Shown here piece by piece: positions 6,712 to 16,100 of a DNA stretch of 23,350 bases. The notes beneath the pieces are model-generated. The model was given only the letters and a program-made list of their open reading frames with translations. It was not told the DNA's origin and ran no database searches. The position numbers and the translations under genes were made by a program. The DNA lies in contig JAEWWF010000099.1 of assembly GCA_023396465.1 (NCBI GenBank), positions 1 to 23,350 of the forward strand, given 5' to 3'. Position 1 is the stretch's first letter, and each line of letters begins with the position of its first letter. Source of the stretch: Pseudomonadota bacterium (GTDB lineage Bacteria; Pseudomonadota; Alphaproteobacteria; Rhodospirillales; Rhodospirillaceae).

Positions 6712-8898
6712 TTAGAAGGCACTTTCGCGGATCAGAACCCCGGCCACCGTCCGCCACAGGCGGACCAGCAGGCTTTCCGCCTGCCCCTCGACCCGCAAGG
6801 TTCCCCGCCGCAGTTGGTCCGGCGCCGATGCGCCATCGGGTTCAGCCACCACCCGGTAGAGCGAGCGTTCCGGCTTGAGGCGGCGCTCGGCATCCTGGCG
6901 GGTGGCGATGGCGCCGCCCTGGTCGGCCGCCAGCAGGGCATGATCGAGCACCGGGCGGTTGATGCCGTCGATCACCGTCACCCGCCCGGTCACCGCCGGC
7001 GCCAGCGCGTCATCGGGGTGAAAGCGGGCGGCGGCGCCGGAGGTCAGGCGCGGCAGATCGTCCTGGCCGGCATAGGCGACGATGCGGGCCGAGTCGCGCC
7101 CCACCACCCGCAGCAGCACCGCCCGCGGCTCCACCCACAGACCCGCCCGCAGCCCCGGCATGACGTCGGTGACCCGCCCAGCCACCGCCGCCGTCAAGGT
7201 CAGGCGGCCATCGCGCGCCACAAGAACAGCCTCCTCGGCCAGCAACCGTTGCAGGTCGGCCGCCAGCAGCGGCACCTCGGCTCGCAGGGTGTCATCGGCG
7301 CTGGAGCGGTCGAGGGTCAATTGCGTCACCGCCAGCCGCAGCCGCGCCAGGGTGAGTTGAAAGGCCAGATCCGGCGCCTCAAGGATCACCAGCGGGTCAC
7401 CGGCCCGCACCACCGTGCCCGGCTCCACCAGCACCCGCGCCACCCGCGCCGGTTCGGGCGCGTGCAGGTCATGGCTGCGCACCGCCTCCAGCACCGCCGG
7501 CAGCGCCACGGTGGTACGCCACGGCACCGCCACCGCCGCCAACAGCAGCACCAGCAAGCCAAGGGTGACAGCGACATTGATGGTCGGGCGCAGATCCTTG
7601 CGACGGCTCCACCACACGCGCACCTCCGACGTGACCGGCTTGAGAATGAACCAGGCGATCTCCACCACGAACAGCAGGATGCCGATGACCTTGATGAAGA
7701 AGTGATAGACCAGCAGCGCGATGCCCAGGAACAGCACCAGCCGGTAGATCCAGGTTGCCCAGGCGTAAGCCACCAGCACCCGGCGGCGGCCGCGCGGCAA
7801 AGGCTCCGGCGGGGAATCGCCGAGGCCGAACAGGATCTCCCGCAACGCCCACCGCCCCAGCGCGAAGGCCCGTGGTTGCAGGTTGGGCTCGTCCAGCCAA
7901 TCGGCCAGCAGGTAATACCCGTCGAAGCGCATGAACGGATTGAGGTTGATGGCCAGCGATGCCGTCCACCCCGCCGTCGCCAGGAAGAAGGCCGCCGACC
8001 GTAGCGGCCCGTCATCGCTGAAGGCCCACACGAAGGTCGCCAGCACCGCCACGCACAGTTCCACCGTCACGCCGGCGGCACCGATGGCAAGGCGCTGGCG
8101 GCGGTCGGTCAAGCGCCAGCCGTCGGAGGTGTCGGTGTAGAGAACCGGCCACAGCACCATGAAGGCCACCCCCATGGTCGGCACCCGGCAGCCGTAGCGA
8201 TGGGCGGTGAAGGCGTGGCCCAGTTCGTGCAGTATCTTGCTGACCACCAGCGCCGCCCCCATCCACGCCAACCCCTCCAGGCTGCTGAACTGGGTGAAGG
8301 TGTGGACAAAGCTGTCCCACTGGCGGGCCACCAGAAAGATGCCGGCCACCGCCAGCGCCCCCATCAGCCAGGCCACCGCCGGGGTGTAGAGCCCCCGCGC
8401 CAGCGGCCAGGCGCGGCGCAAGAAACCGTCCGGCCGCACCAGTGGGATGCGGAAGAACAGGTAATTATGCAGCAGCCAGCGGCTCCAGCCCGCGCGCATG
8501 GCGGCGGCCTGACGGGTCCACATCTCGCGGTCGGACGGAGACTGCATGTCGACCAGGACATTGGCGCGCAGAAACTGCACCAATTGCACCACCTCCGCCC
8601 GGCCCGGCGTCAGGGTGGTTTCGGCGGCAACGGCGGCGCAGAGCGCGGCGCCGGTGCCGGCCCGCCAGCGCCCAAGCATCTCGAATGCCTGCCAGGACAG
8701 CCGGTGGTAACGATTGCGCACCGGATCATGGATCGTGTAGGTCGGCGAACCGTCGCGCGCCCGCGGCCCCGGCAACAGCCGCAGGTCATCGCGCAAGGGC
8801 GGCAACGGCTGGGTCATCGGGTCCGGCCCACCCAGGCCGCCACCGGTCCCGAGGACGGGCCCGGCAGTGGCCGGAGCGGCGGGGACGGCACCGGCCAT
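6712..8898 (-). CDS. PqqD-like / M50 site-2-protease / HlyD-adaptor fusion membrane protein
   Basis: This 728-residue protein joins three modules. Residues 36-118 look like a PqqD-type peptide-recognition winged helix (DDLRLLPG through HDPVRNRYHRLSWQAFEML). Residues about 170-460 form a multipass zinc metalloprotease of family M50: HELGH at 224-228 supplies the two His ligands and Glu, and D326 in NPFMRFDGYY supplies the third ligand. I count roughly seven hydrophobic segments. From about 461 on there is a periplasmic HlyD-like barrel-sandwich arm (APEPARVARVLVEPGTVVRAGDPL). The start at 8898 follows the stop of the GAF-HlyD gene by two bases and is probably coupled to it; an internal ATG at 8817 would remove 27 Gly/Pro/Ala-rich residues. 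It is the last gene of the giant-protein locus. Known relatives are annotated as site-2 protease or HlyD proteins. Here it may bind, cut or pass on the giant protein, which is inference. Confidence 0.85.
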   Translation of the reverse strand: MAGAVPAAPATAGPVLGTGGGLGGPDPMTQPLPPLRDDLRLLPGPRARDGSPTYTIHDPVRNRYHRLSWQAFEMLGRWRAGTGAALCAAVAAETTLTPGRAEVVQLVQFLRANVLVDMQSPSDREMWTRQAAAMRAGWSRWLLHNYLFFRIPLVRPDGFLRRAWPLARGLYTPAVAWLMGALAVAGIFLVARQWDSFVHTFTQFSSLEGLAWMGAALVVSKILHELGHAFTAHRYGCRVPTMGVAFMVLWPVLYTDTSDGWRLTDRRQRLAIGAAGVTVELCVAVLATFVWAFSDDGPLRSAAFFLATAGWTASLAINLNPFMRFDGYYLLADWLDEPNLQPRAFALGRWALREILFGLGDSPPEPLPRGRRRVLVAYAWATWIYRLVLFLGIALLVYHFFIKVIGILLFVVEIAWFILKPVTSEVRVWWSRRKDLRPTINVAVTLGLLVLLLAAVAVPWRTTVALPAVLEAVRSHDLHAPEPARVARVLVEPGTVVRAGDPLVILEAPDLAFQLTLARLRLAVTQLTLDRSSADDTLRAEVPLLAADLQRLLAEEAVLVARDGRLTLTAAVAGRVTDVMPGLRAGLWVEPRAVLLRVVGRDSARIVAYAGQDDLPRLTSGAAARFHPDDALAPAVTGRVTVIDGINRPVLDHALLAADQGGAIATRQDAERRLKPERSLYRVVAEPDGASAPDQLRRGTLRVEGQAESLLVRLWRTVAGVLIRESAF

Positions 8899-8900
8899 GG

Positions 8901-10280
8901 TCACAGCCCCAGCCACTGGCGCAGGGTGGCGATGGGGCGACGGAACAGGGTGAAGGCCAGTGGTGCGTGCTCGCCATAGAGTTTGGCGGTGCCTTGCAGA
9001 CCCAGGCGCGGTGCGGCGTCCTCCAGGAACCCGGCTTCGATGCGGTAGGCCAGAACGCCCTCTGGAGTCAGTTCGGCATCGTAGCTCGCCCGCCGCAACA
9101 CCGCCGGCACCGGATTGAGCGGATCGACCGCCAGGAACACCCGCACCTCGGTCCCCGGCTCCAGGCTGATGGCATCGGAGACGGCCAGCCATGCCCGCAG
9201 TTCGGTGCGCGCCGGATCGGCCAGCACCATCACCCGCTCACCCACCGCCACCGGGCGACCGGTCCAGTCGTCGCGGTTGGCGAACACGGCGACGCCATCA
9301 GCCGGCGCCGCCACCACCGCGCGGGCGAGCAGTTCCTCGGCATAGGCCAGTTCCGTCTGGCGCAAGGCGACGGAAGCCTCCTTCAGCGCCATCTCACCCT
9401 TGCGGGCGACATCGCGGAAGGCGGCCTGTTGCGCCAGCCGCAAATCCGCCTCGGCCACCGCCAGTTGCCGCGCCGCCACGTCGCGTCGGGCCCGCACCGG
9501 CCCCTCTTCAAAGCGGAACAGCGGTTGCCCGGCGATCACCGGCTGGTTGGGCTCGACCAGAACCTCCTCGATGACGCCTTCGAGCGGCGCGGCGATCACC
9601 CGCGGTTCGCGCGGCACCACCTCGGCCGGGGCCAGGGTTGATTGCTGCACCGGCCACGCCAGCGCCGCCAGCATCACCGCCACCACGCTCCAGCCGAGCC
9701 AACGGCGCCGGCGGATCATGTCGCCGCCAGCGGGCACCCCGCCGCCGAAGCGTCGGCCAAGGCGTCGCCGCAGGGCGTCCCAGGCATGGCCATAGGCATC
9801 GGCCAGACGATCCGCCAGGACCAGCTCCGCCGATGTGAACGGCGCCTCGCGGGCCAGCAAGAGGCCGCCCTGTGGCTGGCCGTCCGGTCCCGGCAACGGC
9901 AGCCACAGCACCTCCGGCGGCCACCAGTCCGCCCAGTCAGCGCGCACATCGGACGGCAGCGCCGCCGCGTCCACCCGTCGAGCGGTGGTCGTGCCCGGCG
10001 GGAGCAGCGACGGCGGCGGCAGGTCGGGCCGCGCCGCCATCAACACCCGCCCGAGCCAGCGCACGAAGGGCGCTTCGCGGTCGATGACCGGCACGTTGGA
10101 GACCGCCTCCACCACGAACCGGCCCGGCCCGTGCAGGCGCACCAGAACCGCCTGGCGGAAGGCCACCAGCCGGCGGGTCTGGTTGACGAGCACGAACCGC
10201 AGGGCGTCCTCGGTCTCGGCGCGGCGGGCCTCCTGCTCAAGCTGGAGCAGCACGGCGTAGACGCTGGTCGGTTCGGTCAT
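8901..10280 (-). CDS. HlyD-family periplasmic adaptor with N-terminal cytoplasmic GAF-like domain
   Basis: This 459-residue protein begins with a soluble domain of about 165 residues that resembles GAF: helix LEQEARRAETEDALRFVLVNQTRRL, then strands ending VLWLPLPGPDGQPQGGLLLAREAPF and a closing helix. A basic stretch (MIRRRRW) and one membrane span (194-210) follow. The periplasmic part (from about 217) has two half-lipoyl segments, IAAPLEGVIEEVLVEPNQPV and VVAAPADGVAVFANRD, with an intervening helical hairpin (261-320), then a beta-barrel. This is the HlyD/MFP adaptor layout, with an unusual cytosolic sensor or docking domain at the front. The ATG at 10280 is chosen, though a TTG at 10340 is possible and the Shine-Dalgarno sequence is not decisive. 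It lies 135 bases after the small HlyD gene and 2 bases before the M50 gene. GAF assignment is by pattern only; no ligand site is recognisable. Confidence 0.82.
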   Translation of the reverse strand: MTEPTSVYAVLLQLEQEARRAETEDALRFVLVNQTRRLVAFRQAVLVRLHGPGRFVVEAVSNVPVIDREAPFVRWLGRVLMAARPDLPPPSLLPPGTTTARRVDAAALPSDVRADWADWWPPEVLWLPLPGPDGQPQGGLLLAREAPFTSAELVLADRLADAYGHAWDALRRRLGRRFGGGVPAGGDMIRRRRWLGWSVVAVMLAALAWPVQQSTLAPAEVVPREPRVIAAPLEGVIEEVLVEPNQPVIAGQPLFRFEEGPVRARRDVAARQLAVAEADLRLAQQAAFRDVARKGEMALKEASVALRQTELAYAEELLARAVVAAPADGVAVFANRDDWTGRPVAVGERVMVLADPARTELRAWLAVSDAISLEPGTEVRVFLAVDPLNPVPAVLRRASYDAELTPEGVLAYRIEAGFLEDAAPRLGLQGTAKLYGEHAPLAFTLFRRPIATLRQWLGL

Positions 10281-10357
10281 CGGCTGGCTGGGGCTCTTGC
10301 GCCCCCCTCCGGTGTCGGGGTCGTTCGCCAGCACCAGCAAGCGGCAGGCACCCTTAA

Positions 10358-10405
10358 AAGTCCGTGAACAGGTTCACCGGTATAAGTCCGTGAACAGGTT
10401 CACCG
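10358..10405. repeat. tandem 22-bp direct repeat, each with a 14-bp palindrome
   Basis: AAGTCCGTGAACAGGTTCACCG occurs at 10358-10379 and again at 10384-10405, identical in all 22 bases, with a 26-base period. Each copy contains the perfect dyad GTGAAC-AG-GTTCAC. The pair sits in the 135-base gap between the small HlyD gene and the GAF-HlyD gene, just downstream of the former. Two equal dyads about two and a half helical turns apart look like a double operator for a dimeric regulator, and could let the GAF-HlyD/M50 pair be controlled separately. The stems are too short to act as strong terminators. Confidence 0.7.
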
Positions 10406-10415
10406 TGGATCACCC

Positions 10416-11177
10416 TTATCGGGGCGGATCGAACAGCGCCGTGCCGCTCATGCCAGCCACCAGGTGCGGCGCCGGCTCCGTCAGCACGGCATGCACCGTC
10501 ACCGACTGGCTGACCGGATCGACCCGCGCGCCCAGGCGGGTGATCTTGGCGGCGTGGGTGGTGCCGCTCTCGTCCACGGCGACCGCGAGGGGGTGCCCCA
10601 CCTTCAGCCACCCAAGCCAAGGCGACGGCACGATGACCTCGACTTCCAGGGTGGTGTCGTCCAGCACCTCGATGAGCGGCTTGCCGGCCTCGACGCTTTC
10701 ATGCTGCTTGGCATGCTGCTGCACCACCCGGCCAGGGAACGGCGCCACCACCTTGCAGCGGTCGACCATCACCACCGCACCGTCCACCATCGCCTTCACC
10801 TCCTGCACCTCGGCACGGGTGATGGCGACGTCGAGATCGCCGATGGAATTGAGCCGGCGCAGTTGCTCGTTCGATCCTAGCCGCGCCTGCGCCGCCGCCA
10901 GCCGGCCCCGTGCTTCCGCCAGCCGCGCCTGATAGAGGCGGCAATCGAATTCCACCAGCACCGCCCCCTTGTCGAAGCGGCTGCCGGCCCGCACCGGCAT
11001 GGCGGCGATGGTGCCGGCCAGTTCCGCCGACAGCACCGCTTCGCGCGCTGGCACCAGCAGGCCACGGGCGGACAGCGTGTCGGCGGCCGCCTCCTGCGCC
11101 AAGGCAGGCATCGCCGCCGCACCGGCGAGACCGGTGATGACGGCGGCGATCACTCCACCCTTCCGGACAAACGACAC
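10416..11177 (-). CDS. small HlyD-type periplasmic adaptor
   Basis: This 253-residue protein starts with a Sec signal peptide (cleavage likely after MPALA, before Q28). It has the membrane-fusion-protein order: a first half-lipoyl strand set (AREAVLSAELAGTIAAMPVRAGSRF), a short alpha-hairpin (about 78-138), a second half-lipoyl set (VVAPFPGRVVQQHAKQHESVEAGKPL) and a beta-barrel (VEVIVPSPWLGWLKVGHPL). It should bridge the inner-membrane component to TolC in the periplasm. It is short for the family and lacks a membrane span, as RND-type adaptors do after processing, yet no RND pump is encoded nearby. The GTG start at 11177 lies two bases after the TolC stop, with GAGG in the end of the TolC gene as ribosome-binding site, so the two are translationally coupled. 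Confidence 0.85.
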   Translation of the reverse strand: MSFVRKGGVIAAVITGLAGAAAMPALAQEAAADTLSARGLLVPAREAVLSAELAGTIAAMPVRAGSRFDKGAVLVEFDCRLYQARLAEARGRLAAAQARLGSNEQLRRLNSIGDLDVAITRAEVQEVKAMVDGAVVMVDRCKVVAPFPGRVVQQHAKQHESVEAGKPLIEVLDDTTLEVEVIVPSPWLGWLKVGHPLAVAVDESGTTHAAKITRLGARVDPVSQSVTVHAVLTEPAPHLVAGMSGTALFDPPR

Positions 11178-11179
11178 GC

Positions 11180-13024
11180 TCAGAACCTCATCGTTCCCGG
11201 CACGACCGCCCGCATCGCCGGCATCGCCGGCATCGGCGCCGACACTGGCGTCAGGCGGATACGTTCCGCCCCAGTGGCGGCGACCTCCTCGACGACGGGC
11301 GGTTGGTAAGCCTCGGCAACGGTCGGAGCGACGTCCTGAACCGCCGCCGCCATCGGCACCCCGGCCGGAGCCGCCGCATCCATCGCCGGTACGGCCGGCG
11401 CTGGCGCCTCGGTCGGTTGTGCCACCGTCGGCACGGCCGACTCCTGCGGTGCCACGGCCTGCACCTGCCCAGCCTCCCAGCGGGCGAAGGTCTGCGCCAC
11501 GGCGTTGGCCACGGTCGGCACATCGCCGGCCGTCAGTTCCTCCGGCAGCGGGTCGGCGCCGATGGTGGCGAACATCCGGCCCCAGGCCGCCTGCATGTCG
11601 GCATAAGCCATGTCCCGTCGCAGCTCCGCCAGGGCCGCGCCGATCCGGCCACGCACCACCGCCCGGCGCCCCTGTTGCTGGGCCGCTCCGCCAGCCTCCA
11701 GCTGGTCGCGGATGCGCGCTTCAACCGAAGCAATGCGTTCCGCCAACTGGTAATCCTCCACCGCCGTGCGATAGGCAAGGTTGGCGACGTTGACCTGACT
11801 CAGCACCGCCATGGACAGCGCATGGCGCCGCACCTGCGACAGCATCTCCTGACTTTCCGCCAACGCCATGGCGCGCGGGCCGGAGAACAGGTTGAGCAGG
11901 TTCCAGGTCAGCTCCACGCCGCCCGAGGCCCAGGTGTTGTTCAGCAGATACTTGTTGGCCGAATGGTCGAGCGAGCTGGTCAGTTCCAGCCCCGGCAACA
12001 TGCGCAGCAGCGCCACCCAGCTTTCATTCTCGTTGATGCGCAACTGATAGGCCTCGCCCCGCACCTCGGAGCGGTTGGCCAGGGCCGTCAACTCCAGCGC
12101 GTCCAGATCGGCCGGCAGGGCCGGCACCGCCCCAGGGGTGGGCACCAGCGCGGCGGTGATCTCGAACGGCGTGCCGGGACGTAGGTTCATCAACGTCGCC
12201 AGTTCGGTGCGGGCCTGCTGCATCTGGCTGCGCAAAGCCTTCAGTTGCCGCTCCGCCTCCAGCATGGTCCGCTGGTATTCCAGGGCATCAAGCTGCGGTC
12301 CGACACGCTGCGTCACCGCCGCCTCGGCATCGGCCACCGCCGCCTGAACGTCGGCCAACAGCGGATCGAGGCGCTTCAGCACCCGGTCGGCGGCGGCGGC
12401 GCGCCAATAGGCGGCACGCACGTCCTGCACCACGTTCTGCACCACCTGACGGCGGCGCTCCGACACGATCAGCGACTGGTCGGCCTGCTGGCGGGCGCGG
12501 ATGTAGCTGATGCCGAAATCAAGCACGTTCCAGCTCACCACCAGATTACCGGTGCCGAAAGCCTTCTCGTCCGACGTGGTGTAGGTATCGCCCACCTGCC
12601 CGGCATTGGGGCCGGTCAGGGTCTTGTTGACCGAGGCATCGTAGTTGGTACGCGCGAAGTATCCGGCCGAAGCGGCCAGATTGGGCAGCAGCGACATCTC
12701 CGCCACATCCACCTCGCGGCGCGAAACCGCCTCTTCCATCAGCTTGAGGCGACGGTCGAGGTTGTACTTCAGCGCCCTCGCCACCGCCTCTTCAAGCGTG
12801 ATCGGCGCCGCCACCGGCTCCTGGTCCTGGAACATGGAGCCGAGATCGGCCAGCGCCCGCGCCTCGTTCTCGGTCTGACTGTAAGGCTGCGGCGCAACGC
12901 AGGCCGCGAGGCCCACCACCGCCACCACGGCGACGCTGGCGCCACGAAGCCGCGCCCGCACACCCCGCCGGTGCGGTGCCAGCGGCACCGCACCGGTTTC
13001 CCCGGTCTCACGTCGTCGGATCAC
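11180..13024 (-). CDS. TolC-family outer-membrane lipoprotein
   Basis: This 614-residue protein has a long basic leader, a hydrophobic stretch and the lipobox LAAC with Cys42, so it is predicted to be lipid-anchored. The TolC repeat follows twice, beginning ITLEEAVARALKYNLDRRLKL, with the long coiled-coil helices (REVDVAEMSLLPNLAASAGY, then the VRAAYWRAAAADRVL helix) and the second repeat ending near residue 505. Members form a trimeric outer-membrane channel and periplasmic tunnel. The last 100 or so residues are an Ala/Pro/Val-rich extension with no recognisable fold, which is longer than usual. The GTG start at 13024 is supported by GGGGGAAAGT. It follows the giant gene by 84 bases and is coupled to the small HlyD gene. 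In this locus it is the only outer-membrane conduit. Confidence 0.88.
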   Translation of the reverse strand: MIRRRETGETGAVPLAPHRRGVRARLRGASVAVVAVVGLAACVAPQPYSQTENEARALADLGSMFQDQEPVAAPITLEEAVARALKYNLDRRLKLMEEAVSRREVDVAEMSLLPNLAASAGYFARTNYDASVNKTLTGPNAGQVGDTYTTSDEKAFGTGNLVVSWNVLDFGISYIRARQQADQSLIVSERRRQVVQNVVQDVRAAYWRAAAADRVLKRLDPLLADVQAAVADAEAAVTQRVGPQLDALEYQRTMLEAERQLKALRSQMQQARTELATLMNLRPGTPFEITAALVPTPGAVPALPADLDALELTALANRSEVRGEAYQLRINENESWVALLRMLPGLELTSSLDHSANKYLLNNTWASGGVELTWNLLNLFSGPRAMALAESQEMLSQVRRHALSMAVLSQVNVANLAYRTAVEDYQLAERIASVEARIRDQLEAGGAAQQQGRRAVVRGRIGAALAELRRDMAYADMQAAWGRMFATIGADPLPEELTAGDVPTVANAVAQTFARWEAGQVQAVAPQESAVPTVAQPTEAPAPAVPAMDAAAPAGVPMAAAVQDVAPTVAEAYQPPVVEEVAATGAERIRLTPVSAPMPAMPAMRAVVPGTMRF

Positions 13025-13108
13025 ACTTTCCCCCGTAGGTTCGGTTCATACTCGTGTCACGGACAGCCGCCCGGCCATCGACCGGTGTCCATCCTATCGT
13101 CAAGCCGG

Positions 13109-16100
13109 TCAGGCCTCGGTGCCCGCGGCCTCCCGTCGCTGGTTTTCCATGGCGGCGACCGAGCGGGCCAGCAGGTCGGCCTCGGCCTCGAAGCGGGCGA
13201 GGTGCATCCCCAGGGTCTCGGTGAAGGCCGGCGCCGTGGCGACATCCTCCGTCGCGGGAACATCCTCGACCGCGCCAGCGAGGAAGTCGGCACCGAAGAT
13301 GCCTCCTCCCAGCGCTCCCCCCAGGCCACCGCCCATCCCACTCAGGCCAGCCCCCAAGCCACCGCCAAGACCACTCCCGAAACCACCCCCGAGACCGCCG
13401 GCAAGGCCGCCGCCTAAGCCACCGCCCAGACCGCCGCCACCGCCCAGACTGGTCTGGCTGAAGCTGCCGAAGGTGCCGATGCCGGCGTTGACCGGCGTGC
13501 CGGAGTTATCGATGGGCGACTGGCTCCCAAGGGCACCGGTCACCGCGGTGCGGACGCTGCCGTCGTTCTGGCCAGCCCCGCCACCGGTGCTGTTGCGCAC
13601 CGGCGTGCCACCATCACCGACATCGCCCGCATTGGGACGGCTGCCGAACCCGCCGCTGGCAAGGGGACCAGAGGCAGAACCGTCGGCCGCTCCCGAGGAG
13701 GGACCGCCTCCGCCCTGGGCATTGCTGAAGGGATTGGAGCCGACGTTCGGAGCGGTGCCACCGAACGGGCTGCCGCCGGAGGACGGAGCCGGCGGCGGAG
13801 ACGCGACCGGCGGCTCGGGTGTCGCTGGCGGCGTCTCGCCTCCACCGGGCGGCTGAGGATCGACCGGAGACGGTGGTGTCGGGGTGGTCGGCGGCTCCGG
13901 CGTCACCGGCGGCGGCACGACACCCCCACCCCCACCACCACCGCCGCCACCGCTCGGAGGCGGCACGAAGTGAGACACGGTGATGCTGGCGTTGGCGGTC
14001 AGCACGCCATCGCTCATGGTCAAGGGTCGGTCGCTGACTTCGACCGTGATGGAGCGATCGCCAGTATCGGGAGTGGCCGCCGTGTTCTGGTAGAGAAGCT
14101 GGCGCAGCACCGCCTGGTATTCGGCAACGGTGGCATCGCCGGTCAAAGTGATGGTGGTCGCCCGGTCGCCGGCCACATAGCCACCGCCCAGGGTGACGCC
14201 GGCCGGCAGCAGCACCGTGGCCGGCAAGACCAATCCCTCCTCCGCCCCATCGGGCGCGGCGGCCAGGGTGACGGTGGCGCCGCTCAGGTGGGTGCCGTCA
14301 ATGTCAGCCAGGACCAGGGTGGACGCAAAGGTCGACGTGCCTCCGGTCTGGAAGGTTGGCGTGCCGGTCAGGGTGACGGTGGGGGCGTCGTTGGCATCCA
14401 CCACCGTGATGGTGCCGCTCACCGACGGCCAGGTCGGCGTCCCGGTGCCGGTGTTGCCGCCGTCCTCCAGACTAACCGTGATGGTGCGGCTGGTCGCCGC
14501 CCCTTTCTGGGTCGGATCGTCGCTGCTGGACGAAAAGGCCAGATGGATCATCACGTTCCTGGCCACGGTGGCGGAGATGACCGGATTGCCGCCGCCCGCG
14601 CTGACGAAGGTGATCGTCAGGCTGCCGGTGGCGGCGTTCCAACTCGCCGTGCCGATGACCTCCGGTACCCCGGGATTGTATTCGTAGGTGACGGTGCCGG
14701 TGGTGGCGCTGGTGGCGGTATAGCCGATCACCCCCGCCGGGGCGACACCGATCCGGTCGCCGGTCACCAGCGGCCCCGATACGGTGGCGATCACCCGGCC
14801 GCCGTTGAAGGCATCCGTGTCTGGATCGGAAACCGCGGTGGGATAGGACGTCCAGATGGAGGTACCGCTCCCTTCCGTCGCGGTGCCGCCGATGACTCCA
14901 TCGGTGATGACCGGGGGGTCGTTCACCGCCGTCACCGCCACGGTGACGGTGGCGGCCGTGCTCACCCCGGCGTCGATGGCGGCGCCGTCACGCACCTGGA
15001 CGCTGACCGTGCGGCTGTCCGTGGCCGGGTTATTGCCGTTGCTGTTGGCATAGGCGATGTTGCGCAGGATGGCTTCCACCGCCTCGCCGGCACCGGGACG
15101 GGCATTGGCGGTCAAGGTGATGGCCAGGGCCGCGCCGCCGGTGCCGCCGGCGATATCACCGACCTTCACCGCCGCCGTGCCGCCGTCGTTGTCATGATCC
15201 CAGAAAACCTCCGACCCCACCACCGTCAGGCGGCCGTCGGCGCTGGGTTGCAGGCTCAGCACGTCCTCCCCGGACACACCGTTGGTGGTGATGCTGACAC
15301 GCACCTCGCCACCGTCGAAGTCGGTGCTGTCGAGATCGGTGACGCTGGCGTCGGCATTGGGATCGAGGCGAACGGCGCTGCCGCCTTCGGTGAAGGTGAC
15401 GCTGCCGCCGGCCAGCCCGGTCACCACCGGCGGCTGGCCGGTGACAGTGATGGTGAAGGCCGCCGTGGTGACGCTGGCGGTGCCACCGTTGGCGGTGCCG
15501 TCACCGTCGTCGAGGCTGGCGGTGAAGGTCCGGGCGCCGGTGCCGACGCCCGGATCATAGGTCAGCGCCGCCAGGAAGCTCGCCACCTGCGCCTCGGTCA
15601 CCGCCCCGTCGAGGGCGATCACCAGATCGGCGCCGGCCTGTCCGGCGGTGGTCACGGTGCCGATGACGGCACCGCCAACGGTGATGGTCTCGCCGTCGGC
15701 GAAGACGCCGTCGGCGCCGGACGTTCCGCTGCCCAGGCCCCAACTGCCGGCCGATCCGGCGGTCTGGGTAAGGGTCAGGGTGCCACCGCCGAGATGGCTC
15801 TCGGGATCGGTGACCACGACATCGGCGGCGATGGTCAGCGCCTGCGGCCCTTCCGCCGCCACCATGGTCATGCTGTCACCGCCGAGGCCGCCGAGGGTCG
15901 GCGCATCGTTGACCGAGGTGGATACCACCGTGGTGTCGCTGTTGGTGACCGGATCGGTGACTCCGTCGTCATCCTCCACCGCGAGGGTGAAGGTGGAGGT
16001 TTCGGTGGAGCCGGCCGCACCGCGGTTCTCCGCCGGGGTGAACACCATGCCGCGCAGCGCCGTCTGCGCCGCCGCCGCCGTGCCCGTGAACGTCCAGGTT

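Noticed and set aside
6705..6720. GCCTT-AG-AAGGC as a bidirectional terminator between the hydrolase and M50 genes
   Set aside because: The stem is only five pairs with a two-base centre, lacks a T run, and overlaps the M50 stop codon.
6814..8004. Plus-strand reading frame of 396 codons opposite the M50 gene
   Set aside because: Its product is a Gln/Arg/His-rich low-complexity string; the opposite strand encodes the M50 zinc motif.
13073..13115. Inverted repeat GACCGG/CCGGTC between the giant and TolC genes as terminator
   Set aside because: The loop is 19 bases, there is no T run, and termination here would cut off the exporter genes; it may only be a weak attenuating structure.
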